Below are positions 6,987 through 15,015 of a DNA stretch of 35,821 nucleotides, in pieces. This stretch comes from an uncultured Bacteroidales bacterium (GTDB lineage Bacteria > Bacteroidota > Bacteroidia > Bacteroidales > WCHB1-69): NCBI GenBank assembly GCA_900317715.1, contig ONHS01000024.1:1-35821 (forward strand), read 5' to 3'. Every line of letters begins with the position of its first letter. Position 1 is the first letter of the stretch. The translations under genes were made by a program, and so were the position numbers. The notes under the pieces are model-generated. The model ran no database searches. It worked only from the letters and a program-made list of their open reading frames with translations, and had not been told where the DNA came from.

Positions 6987-7031
6987 AATTCATAATTCAT
7001 AATACATAATTCACAATTCCAATTATGAATT
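6987..7031. repeat. 7-bp period tract, AATTCAT type, with inverted halves
   Basis: Units AATTCAT, AATTCAT, AATACAT, AATTCAC, AATTCCA lead into ATTATGA. AATTCATAATT (6987-6997) is the exact reverse complement of AATTATGAATT (7021-7031). It supplies the stop codon of the truncated stub and abuts the stop of nhaD. Confidence 0.7.
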
Positions 7032-7032
7032 A

Positions 7033-8412
7033 TCATCCCGCGATAGCGGTTGCCACGTTATGGAAGATGAACTGGTTCATCAGCACGTAGCAGCCTGCAC
7101 CGGCGAGGTAGCCGAGCAAAGCGTAAGGGGTGATTTTTTTCAGATACCAAATGAAGTCGATTTTCTCCATGCCCATCACAGCCACACCAGCGGCTGATCC
7201 GATGATGAGAAGGCTGCCGCCCGTACCGGCACAGTAAGCCAAGAAGACCCAGAACACGTGATCAATCGGGAAACTGTACATACCCATGGCACCGGCCACC
7301 AACGGCACATTGTCAATGATGGAGGACAAAATACCGATGATCGTGTCTATGAGGTAATAGTTGCCGTTAAACGTACTGTCGAGCGTGCTGGCGAGCAGGG
7401 AAAGATGACCTGCGCTCTGCAAGCCCGCCACTGCCAACAGGATACCGAGGAAGAAGAGAATACTGGGCAGGTCAATACGCGTGAGCGCACCGGCAATGGT
7501 GTATTCGATCATGTCCTTGTCCTTGTTCGTGTTGCTCAGAATCTCGGTGACAATCCACAGGACTGAAAGTCCCATCATAATGCCCATATAGGGTTTCAGG
7601 TGGGTCAGAATCTTGAATACCGGGACGAAGATGAGAGCGGCGACACCCAGGAAGAAAATCAAATTGCGCTGCCATTTAGGCACGATTTGGACACTCTCGT
7701 CCTTCGGGCGTTTCGACTCATCGATTTCACCCTTCTCCACAAAGGAGACCACAATCAACGGGATAACCATGGAGATGAGGCTCGGCACAAAGCATTCGAA
7801 GATCACACTGCCTGTAGAGACCTTACCGGCAATCCAAAGCATGATGGTGGTCACGTCGCCGATAGGGCTCCATGCACCGCCCGCGTTGGCCGCCAAAATC
7901 ACCATGCCGCCGAAAAACCATCGGTCGTGCTGCTCAGGCAGCAATTTCCGCAACAACGCAACCATCACGATGGCGGTGGTCAAATTGTCAAGAATAGCGG
8001 AGAAGAAGAAGGTGATGAAGCTCAGGATCCACAGCAACTTCACCTTGCTGGTGGTCTTAATGTTGTCCGTGATGATGTTGAAACCTCCGTATGAGTCAAT
8101 GAGTTCCACCACCGTCATGGCACCCATCAGGTAGAAAAGGATCTCGGCGATGTCGCCCAAATGGTGGATCAGTTCATGCGTGGTGAGGTAATCAATGAAC
8201 GGGTGAACCGAACCGGGATTCTCCAGTTTAAAGGCCTCGTAACCTGAACCGAAATTCGCCGCATTATAAATATCGGGACCGGACAAGATGTAGATGGTCC
8301 AGATCGTGACACCCGTAAAGAGGGCGAAAGCGGTCTTGTTGATTTTCAGCGGATGCTCTAAAGCGATGCAGAGGTAGCCGAAAACAAAAACAGCAATCAT
8401 TAAGTAAAACAT
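7033..8412 (-). CDS. nhaD: Sodium:proton antiporter NhaD
   Basis: A 459-residue inner-membrane protein of the ion transporter (ArsB/NhaD) superfamily, which exchanges Na+ (or Li+) for H+ and keeps cytoplasmic pH and sodium low. Diagnostic segments include EHPLKINKTAFALF near the start, DIAEILFYLMGAMTVVELID, SAILDNLTTAIVMVALL, ANAGGAWSPIGDVTTIMLW and, in the second half, DNVPLVAGAMGMYS and GTGGSLLIIGSAAGV, the paired DN and GG(A/S) motifs of the inverted repeat halves. About eleven to thirteen hydrophobic helices are visible. Length is normal for the family. It starts 24 nt after the stop of the outer-membrane barrel gene on the same strand, so both are probably on one transcript, ended by the hairpin at 6950-6985. 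Confidence 0.95.
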   Translation of the reverse strand: MFYLMIAVFVFGYLCIALEHPLKINKTAFALFTGVTIWTIYILSGPDIYNAANFGSGYEAFKLENPGSVHPFIDYLTTHELIHHLGDIAEILFYLMGAMTVVELIDSYGGFNIITDNIKTTSKVKLLWILSFITFFFSAILDNLTTAIVMVALLRKLLPEQHDRWFFGGMVILAANAGGAWSPIGDVTTIMLWIAGKVSTGSVIFECFVPSLISMVIPLIVVSFVEKGEIDESKRPKDESVQIVPKWQRNLIFFLGVAALIFVPVFKILTHLKPYMGIMMGLSVLWIVTEILSNTNKDKDMIEYTIAGALTRIDLPSILFFLGILLAVAGLQSAGHLSLLASTLDSTFNGNYYLIDTIIGILSSIIDNVPLVAGAMGMYSFPIDHVFWVFLAYCAGTGGSLLIIGSAAGVAVMGMEKIDFIWYLKKITPYALLGYLAGAGCYVLMNQFIFHNVATAIAG

Positions 8413-8436
8413 AACGGAACTATTTTAATGAAACTT

Positions 8437-9150
8437 TTAAAACAAACTAAGTGAAATACCCAGCGACATCGGGCGGATTTTCGGACCTTTTGCATCCGCG
8501 AAAAGCGGCGTGACCTGATAACAGTAATAAACGTCCACAAATTTCCAACCGATACGAGCGTAGAAATCAATATTGAATTTCTTTTTGTGATTGACATAGA
8601 GGTTCTTATACATGGCCGTGTCGGAAGGAACCGCAGGATCATCACCCTTGTAGTACTGGTTAATCAGGCCAACCCAGCCCCCACGCGCACCCACAGTGAA
8701 CTTGAAGCCGTTGGGATGACGATAACGGAACTCCACCGGCACATTCAAGCTCAAGTAATTCATGCAGATATGGTTATATTTCACATTTTCGGGAAGAACG
8801 TAATACTTCATCATATCATCCACCTTGTCATATTGCAACAGAGAATTGCTGTATTGGGTATAATAACTCACACCGATACCCAAACCGATGGCAAGGGGTT
8901 TCTTCTTGATTTTGAAGTCCCATATCGCAGAAATGTTGATACCGGGATCGAATTTCATGTGGTCAACCTCAACTGGCATCCCCATCCAGAAGGTATGGTA
9001 AATGTCCATGATAAAGCGGTCGCGAAAGACTACAAGCGGCTCATCCACAGTGTCTTTCGGAGCGGTATAAGGGGTTTCAGGAGTCTGCGCGAACAGCAGC
9101 GAACCGGCGCAGAAACATATCCATACGAGGGTCAAAAATATTCTTTTCAT
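8437..9150 (-). CDS. Outer-membrane beta-barrel protein, porin family
   Basis: A 237-residue protein with a signal peptide (MKRIFLTLVWICFCAGSLLFAQ) and a mature part of alternating beta strands: ISAIWDFKIKKKPLAIGLGIGVSYYTQY, YLSLNVPVEFRYR, GFKFTVGARGGWVGLINQYYKG and a final IRPMSLGISLSLF ending in Phe, the usual C-terminal signature of outer-membrane barrels. It resembles the PorT/OMP_b-brl type proteins common in Bacteroidetes, likely eight strands. The substrate or partner is unknown. It is first in a probable two-gene unit with nhaD, and its promoter lies back to back with that of trxB. Confidence 0.75.
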   Translation of the reverse strand: MKRIFLTLVWICFCAGSLLFAQTPETPYTAPKDTVDEPLVVFRDRFIMDIYHTFWMGMPVEVDHMKFDPGINISAIWDFKIKKKPLAIGLGIGVSYYTQYSNSLLQYDKVDDMMKYYVLPENVKYNHICMNYLSLNVPVEFRYRHPNGFKFTVGARGGWVGLINQYYKGDDPAVPSDTAMYKNLYVNHKKKFNIDFYARIGWKFVDVYYCYQVTPLFADAKGPKIRPMSLGISLSLF

Positions 9151-9170
9151 TGCACTTTAAAATCGAACTG

Positions 9171-9212
9171 CAAAAGTACAATTTTTTTAATCACAAAAAT
9201 TTCGTATCTTCG
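9171..9212. promoter_or_regulatory. Back-to-back promoters for the barrel gene and trxB
   Basis: On the minus strand TACTTTTG (9178-9171) fits the -7 consensus 21 nt before the barrel gene start. On the plus strand TATCTTCG (9205-9212) is a -7 box for trxB. The AT-rich stretch between them would hold both upstream elements. Confidence 0.5.
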
Positions 9213-9265
9213 CGGTCTGAAATTCATCCAAAAAGAGATTGTAAAACATTAAAATTCAGAAAGAT

Positions 9266-10207
9266 ATGGCAAAAAACGTAAAATGCCTCATTATCGGATC
9301 CGGTCCTGCGGGCTACATGGCAGGCGTATATACGGCACGTGCCGACCTGAAACCCCTCCTCATTGAGGGAATGCAACAAGGCGGTCAGCTGACCATCACC
9401 AACGAAGTGGAGAACTTCCCCGGCTTCCCTGGCGGCGCGGGCGGTCCCGTCATCATGGACAAGCTGCGCGAACAGGCGTTGAAGCTCGGCGTGGAGATGC
9501 AGCCCAAAATGGTGGAGAAAGTCGATTTCAGCAGCCGTCCGTTCCACTGCCAACTGGATGACGGTGAGGAGATTATCGCGGAGACGGTCATCGTGGCCAC
9601 GGGTGCGAGCGCGCGTTGGCTGCACCTGCCCGGCGAGGACGAGTTCCGTGGCTTCGGGGTCTCCACTTGCGCCACCTGCGACGGCAACTTCTTCCGCAAC
9701 AAGACCACCGTGGTCATCGGCGGCGGCGACACCGCGCTGGAGGACGCCCTCTACCTGTCGCAGCTCTGCACGAAAGTCTATATCGTGCACCGCCGCGACC
9801 AGTTCCGGGGCACCGCCGCACTGCAGAAGAGCGTGCTGGCGACTCCGAACATCGAGGTCGTGTGGAGCCACGTGCCCGTGGAGATCACCGGCGAGCAGAA
9901 AGGGTTCATCAAGAAGGTGACGGGACTGAAGGTAAAACACGCGCAAACCGGCGAAGGACGTACCTTGGAGGTCGATGGCGTGTTCGAGGCCATCGGCGTG
10001 GTGCCGACCACCGAACTCTTTAAGGGACAGCTGGATATGAACGAGCAGGGCTACATCGTCACGAAGCCCGACAGCACGAGGACCAACGTCGAGGGCGTGT
10101 TCGCCGCCGGCGACGTGCAAGATCCCGTCTTCCGCCAAGCCGTCATCGCCGCCGGCACCGGCAGCATGGCGGGCATCGAGGCGTCGCGGTTTTTGATGGA
10201 GAACTAA
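9266..10207 (+). CDS. trxB: Thioredoxin-disulfide reductase
   Basis: A 313-residue FAD- and NADPH-dependent enzyme that reduces oxidised thioredoxin in the cytoplasm. The FAD-binding Rossmann motif GSGPAGYMAGVYTAR is at residues 11-25, the redox-active CATC (135-138) lies in the central NADPH domain, the NADPH motif GGGDTALEDA is at 152-161, HRRDQFRG follows, and the terminal FAD motif is GVFAAGDVQD. All catalytic residues and the length are typical. The codon use is more GC-rich than the accessory genes to the left. A thioredoxin gene is not next to it. A promoter candidate is at 9205-9212. Confidence 0.97.
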   Translation: MAKNVKCLIIGSGPAGYMAGVYTARADLKPLLIEGMQQGGQLTITNEVENFPGFPGGAGGPVIMDKLREQALKLGVEMQPKMVEKVDFSSRPFHCQLDDGEEIIAETVIVATGASARWLHLPGEDEFRGFGVSTCATCDGNFFRNKTTVVIGGGDTALEDALYLSQLCTKVYIVHRRDQFRGTAALQKSVLATPNIEVVWSHVPVEITGEQKGFIKKVTGLKVKHAQTGEGRTLEVDGVFEAIGVVPTTELFKGQLDMNEQGYIVTKPDSTRTNVEGVFAAGDVQDPVFRQAVIAAGTGSMAGIEASRFLMEN

Positions 10208-10219
10208 CCCTAAAAATCG

Positions 10220-10227
10220 TATCTTTG
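10220..10227 (+). promoter_or_regulatory. -7 promoter box upstream of sufB
   Basis: TATCTTTG followed by CCGCC has the form of other promoters in this window. It lies 12 nt after the trxB stop and would give a sufB leader of about 260 nt that contains the whole 7-bp repeat tract. Confidence 0.45.
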
Positions 10228-10229
10228 CC

Positions 10230-10485
10230 GCCCGTTTGAGATTTGAGATTTATGATGTGTGACTTATGACTTATGACTAATGATTTGGGATGAGGAGATG
10301 AGACGATGAAGGCTATTTCCTAAACCTTAAACTCTAAACCCTAAACCCTAAACCCTAAACCTTAAACCTTAAACCCTAAACCCTAAACCTTGAACCTTGA
10401 ACTTGAAACCTGAAACCTGAAACTTGAAACCCTGTAACCTCCTAACCTTTTAAACTCTAAACCCTAAACCACCCCCAACCCTAAC
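10230..10485 (+). repeat. 7-bp period tracts, GACTTAT and AAACCCT types, upstream of sufB
   Basis: From 10230 units of the form GATTTGA, GATTTAT, GACTTAT, GACTAAT run in 7-bp register. From 10322 the unit becomes AAACCCT/AAACCTT, then GAAACCT/GAAACTT, and returns to CTAAACC before 10475. No gene is in this 285-nt gap. The CCCTAAA units look telomere-like by chance. Confidence 0.75.
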
Positions 10486-10492
10486 AAAAAAA

Positions 10493-11947
<1,455 letters not shown>

Positions 11948-11969
11948 GAAACGTTAGCAGGCAGAAATA

Positions 11970-12030
11970 GTTAGCAGTTAGCAGTTAGTAGTTAGCAGTT
12001 GGTCGTTCTCTTGCGAGGAATGGATGCGTT
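11970..12030 (+). repeat. Composite element copy 1: GTTAGCA heptads plus conserved core
   Basis: GTTAGCA/GTTAGTA units (11970-12000) lead into GGTCGTTCTCTTGCGAGGAA (12001-12020). The same heptads and the same 20-bp core occur at 22875-22933, and the flanking 40 bases also align loosely (ending AGACTTAA). Confidence 0.7.
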
Positions 12031-12065
12031 GAGACGTTGATATTGACATAGACTTAAACTGGAAC

Positions 12066-12225
12066 GTGAAACTTGGAACCTGAAACTTGAAACTTGAAAC
12101 CATAAACCATAAACCATAAACCATAAACCATAAACCATAAACCATAAACCATAAACCATAAACCATAAACCATAAACCATAAACCATAAACTGTAAACCG
12201 TAAACTGTAAACCGTAAACCCATCT
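12066..12225 (+). repeat. 7-bp period tract, 13 perfect CATAAAC units
   Basis: Imperfect units GTGAAAC, TTGGAAC, CTGAAAC, TTGAAAC lead into thirteen exact CATAAAC copies (12101-12191) and then alternating TGTAAAC and CGTAAAC. It is the longest perfect run in the window. Its minus strand has no stops, which gives a spurious heptapeptide frame. Confidence 0.85.
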
Positions 12226-12235
12226 TCTCAACCCA

Positions 12236-13366
12236 ATGAAGCGCCTTTTTGCCATTTCCGTACTGCTCGCTGCCATTACTGTGCAGGCGCAAGAGCTCAA
12301 TTTTTGGCAGAAAGTCAACAATCTATTGACCAAGGTGAAGGATATCGACTCGGTGTATGTTTACCAACCGAATCAGAGCTTTACCCTTGGCATGTTTTCC
12401 ACGGTTCAGCAAGTGGGTTTTGACACAAAGGTCATGTTCAATTTTTTCGGAGAGAACGATAGCCGGATACCCGGAACCACCAAGTATCATTTCAACGAGA
12501 AGCCCAGCACGAAATTAGGTCTTGAGGTGGGTTACGGCAAGTTTGTTTTGGGTTACGGACTTGAAGTATCCCCCAAGAATGGGCACAAGAGAATTTCCCT
12601 AGGGCTGAATCTGCTAGGAAAAAATTGGGGATTACATTCTAACTTTTTTAAAATCAGCAACGATTTCAGATCCAAAATCACCGTGGGCAACACGAACGAC
12701 ATCAATTATTGGGAAGACGAGATCATCGGCACGGAACCTGCCAGCATGAGCTACCTCTCCATTGACGGTTATTATGTGTTCAACAACAAGCGATTCGCTT
12801 ATCCTGCGGCCTACAAGGCGGGATTAGTACAGCGGAAGACCGCTGGTTCCTGGATGGTCACAGGACGTTATATGCAAGGCAGGCTGAAAAATCCTCCGGG
12901 GGCCTCCCATGATGAGTATTTCATGTTTGACGGTTTCAACACTATGCAAATCTCCGTAGGCGGTGGTTATTCGGCCAACTTTGTGTGTTGGCACAGGGAC
13001 CCGACAGCACTACATGACAAGGGGTTACGCAACCTCACCATCAACCTGACCCTCTTGCCTGCCATAACAGCGTTTAACTATTTGAAAACTATTTCTTATC
13101 ACCAAGACACTGGAGAGCCTATTGAAGATGACATTTCCACCATTTATTGTTACCCGATGCCCAACTTCATCGGTAATTCTGCCATCAGTTTAACCTTGGA
13201 TCGTTTTTTCATCTCCACACAGTTCACCTATAATTGGTTCTATTTCCACAGCGCCCAAGCCATCGACCCCACTTCCCTACCCATCTCAGCCCAAGTGGAC
13301 GACATCTCCTTCCGCGGCTCCTTCTACAACTGGAACCTGAAGCTGCTCTTCATGTATAAGTTTTAG
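12236..13366 (+). CDS. DUF4421-like outer-membrane protein
   Basis: A 376-residue protein with a signal peptide (MKRLFAISVLLAAITVQAQ). The mature sequence is rich in alternating strands and aromatic residues and resembles the DUF4421 family of Bacteroidetes: YVYQPNQSFTLGMFSTVQQ, KLGLEVGYGKFVLGYGLE, ISLGLNLLGKNWGLHSNFFK, SYLSIDGYYVFNNKRFAYPAAY and a C-terminal KLLFMYKF ending in Phe. This fits an outer-membrane barrel; no function is known to me. The family name is from resemblance of these motifs, so it is tentative. The gene begins 10 nt or so after a 7-bp repeat tract and its promoter is not clear, since the tract occupies the usual place. Confidence 0.65.
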   Translation: MKRLFAISVLLAAITVQAQELNFWQKVNNLLTKVKDIDSVYVYQPNQSFTLGMFSTVQQVGFDTKVMFNFFGENDSRIPGTTKYHFNEKPSTKLGLEVGYGKFVLGYGLEVSPKNGHKRISLGLNLLGKNWGLHSNFFKISNDFRSKITVGNTNDINYWEDEIIGTEPASMSYLSIDGYYVFNNKRFAYPAAYKAGLVQRKTAGSWMVTGRYMQGRLKNPPGASHDEYFMFDGFNTMQISVGGGYSANFVCWHRDPTALHDKGLRNLTINLTLLPAITAFNYLKTISYHQDTGEPIEDDISTIYCYPMPNFIGNSAISLTLDRFFISTQFTYNWFYFHSAQAIDPTSLPISAQVDDISFRGSFYNWNLKLLFMYKF

Positions 13367-13372
13367 TGGGAT

Positions 13373-13436
13373 AAATAACCCTCTAACCAAATAATCAATA
13401 ATCGAATTCAATAACCCATAACCAATAACCATTACC
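13373..13436 (+). repeat. 7-bp period tract, CAATAAC type, touching a start codon
   Basis: Degenerate units such as CAAATAA, TCAATAA, CAATAAC, CCATAAC, CAATAAC, CATTACC run in register up to ATG 13437, the start of the riboflavin kinase fusion gene. Confidence 0.6.
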
Positions 13437-14312
13437 ATGTACCTCACCGGAACCGTCATCCACGGACTTGAAAACGGACGCAAGTTCGGATTCCCGACCG
13501 CCAACGTGCAGCCCGACACCCCGCCAGCACTGGAGAAGGGCGTCTATGCCGTGTGGGTGAAAATCGACGGGAAACGCTACAAAGGAATGCTCTACGTGGG
13601 CACGCGCCCGACCTTGGGACTGCATGAGCCCACCTACGAAATCAACATATTCAACTTCCGCAAAAATCTTTACGGAAAATCGATTTCTTTCCGGGTTGTC
13701 CAAAAGATACGAGGGGAAAAGCGGTTCAAGGACACGGACGAGCTGACGGCCGCGCTGCAGCATGACAAGGAGACGGTTTCCGAACTCCTGAAAGCGCCCA
13801 CACACGCCCTCGCCCGCAAGCAGGACATCCCCGACATCATGACCATCATCGGGCAGGCAAAACAGCGGATGAAGGAACAGGGGCTCGACCAGTGGCAGGA
13901 CGGATATCCCAACGAGGAGGCCATCCTCAACGACTGTGCCCGCAAGGTAGGCCATCTTTTCCGCAAAGACAACAAACCCGTGGCTTATGCCGCCATGGTC
14001 TTCGACCCAGACCCTTATTACGAGAAGATTGACGGACAGTGGCTTAGCGACGGAGAGACCTATCTCACCGTACATCGCATCGCCGTCCACGACGACTGGC
14101 TGGGGTACGGCTTCGCCCAGCACATCCTGCAATACGCGGAACGGATGGCGGCGAAAAAAGGGGTCAGATGGTTCCGCATCGACACCCACCACGACAACCG
14201 CGCCATGCGCAACCTCATCCGCGATTTCGGGTTCACCTTATGCGGCATTGTGCAGGTGAGGGATGGGATGAGGATGGCGTATGAAAAGAAGATAACAATT
14301 CATAATTCATAA
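13437..14312 (+). CDS. Riboflavin kinase-GNAT acetyltransferase fusion
   Basis: A 291-residue two-domain protein. Residues 1-118 form a complete riboflavin kinase domain: GTVIHGLENGRKFGFPTANV (5-24) with the PTAN motif, YVGTRPTLG, and Glu68 in YEINIFNF as the expected catalytic base, then LYGKSISFRVVQKIRGEKRF. This domain phosphorylates riboflavin to FMN. It normally follows an FAD synthetase domain in RibF, which is absent here. Residues about 126-285 form a GNAT domain: DIPDIMTIIGQAKQRM, YLTVHRIAVHDDWLGYGFA (coenzyme A-binding motif A), and RIDTHHDNRAMRNLIRDFGF. The acetyl acceptor is unknown. The last residues TIHNS and the stop come from a 7-bp repeat tract. A bifunctional role is inferred; no frameshift separates the domains. 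Confidence 0.85.
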   Translation: MYLTGTVIHGLENGRKFGFPTANVQPDTPPALEKGVYAVWVKIDGKRYKGMLYVGTRPTLGLHEPTYEINIFNFRKNLYGKSISFRVVQKIRGEKRFKDTDELTAALQHDKETVSELLKAPTHALARKQDIPDIMTIIGQAKQRMKEQGLDQWQDGYPNEEAILNDCARKVGHLFRKDNKPVAYAAMVFDPDPYYEKIDGQWLSDGETYLTVHRIAVHDDWLGYGFAQHILQYAERMAAKKGVRWFRIDTHHDNRAMRNLIRDFGFTLCGIVQVRDGMRMAYEKKITIHNS

Positions 14313-14373
14313 TGCATAATGCATAATTATGAATTATGAATTATGAATTATGAATTATGAATTATGAATTATG
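14297..14373. repeat. 7-bp period tract, AATTATG type, forming a long hairpin
   Basis: AATTCATAATTCATAAT (14297-14313) is the exact reverse complement of ATTATGAATTATGAATT (14326-14342), with a 12-nt centre made of GCATAAT-like units. ATGAATT units continue to 14370. It ends the fusion gene and supplies the ATG 14371 context of the next gene. Confidence 0.85.
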
Positions 14374-15009
14374 AATGGTATGTTCAGAAGAGGTTTATTC
14401 CTCATATTAATATTATCCGTTTTTATTACTAGTGTTTTGGGGCAGAAGACCAACATACTGTACGCCGCGGATGACGACGGGAAAGTATATACTTCGATTG
14501 CAGAGGCGTTGCAGTCGGAGAAGCCGGTGTATCGATTGAAAATCACGAAGTTGGCGAACAGAGACTCTTTGCCGGAGGAGCTGTTCCAGCTCACGGAGCT
14601 GAGGGAGCTCACCGTGAAGGGGCGTAAGTTGTGCCGACTGAACCAAAACATCGACAAACTCGTTCATCTGCAGTACCTTAACCTTGACCATAACCAGCTG
14701 TTGCGGCTGCCGGAGACCCTCGGTAACCTCACGGACCTGCGCACGCTCGTCGTGTCGCGCAACATCCTCGAAGAGCTGCCCGAAAGCATCGGCAATCTCC
14801 ACCAGCTCGCCACCATCGATGCGTGGGGAAACCCTTTGTACGCACTCCCCCACTCCATCAACAATATCAGTAAAACATTGAAAACTTTGGACTTACGACA
14901 AATTCCGCTCTCCCGCAAAGAATACGATGCCATGGAGCAGCTTCTGCCCGAAACCGACATTCTGTTCACGGACATCTGCGAATGCGAAAACCGACGGGAT
15001 CACAATTAA
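14371..15009 (+). CDS. Exported leucine-rich-repeat protein
   Basis: A 212-residue protein with a signal peptide (RRGLFLILILSVFITSVLG then QKTN). Residues about 60-180 contain five or so leucine-rich repeats of the type LxxLxxLxLxxNxLxxLPxxxxxL, for example HLQYLNLDHNQLLRLPETLG and DLRTLVVSRNILEELPESIG. Such repeats bind other proteins; the partner is unknown. Start could be ATG 14371, which is the last unit of the repeat tract, or ATG 14380 three codons later; the in-frame ATG 21 nt upstream reads into TGA. It ends 6 nt before the convergent exporter gene, with no terminator between. Confidence 0.75.
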   Translation: MNGMFRRGLFLILILSVFITSVLGQKTNILYAADDDGKVYTSIAEALQSEKPVYRLKITKLANRDSLPEELFQLTELRELTVKGRKLCRLNQNIDKLVHLQYLNLDHNQLLRLPETLGNLTDLRTLVVSRNILEELPESIGNLHQLATIDAWGNPLYALPHSINNISKTLKTLDLRQIPLSRKEYDAMEQLLPETDILFTDICECENRRDHN

Positions 15010-15015
15010 TGAGGG

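Larger units (their letters stand above)
6830..7009 (+). pseudogene. Truncated RHS cassette stub
   Basis: ATG 6830 encodes MIHTSTYPPKSPR then GGYRYFFNGQE, matching the first 20 or so residues of the other cassette cores. At about 6912 the similarity ends abruptly; the frame then runs through a terminator hairpin and a 7-bp repeat tract, ending FFQFIIHNT with a stop provided by the repeat. The rest of the core, the toxin and the immunity gene are missing, so this looks like the deleted end of the array at its junction with conserved chromosomal genes. Confidence 0.7.

Noticed and set aside
9224..10138. 304-codon minus-strand open frame
   Set aside because: Shadow of trxB caused by high GC and biased third positions; no family features.
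10322..10475. Telomere-like CCCTAAA repeats
   Set aside because: The unit is one of many 7-bp variants in the window and changes gradually to others; nothing suggests a chromosome end.
11978..12333. Minus-strand open frames with repeated heptapeptide (VYGLWFM)
   Set aside because: They are translations of the CATAAAC repeat tract; 7 bp times 3 gives a heptapeptide, and the frame overlaps the start of a real gene on the other strand.
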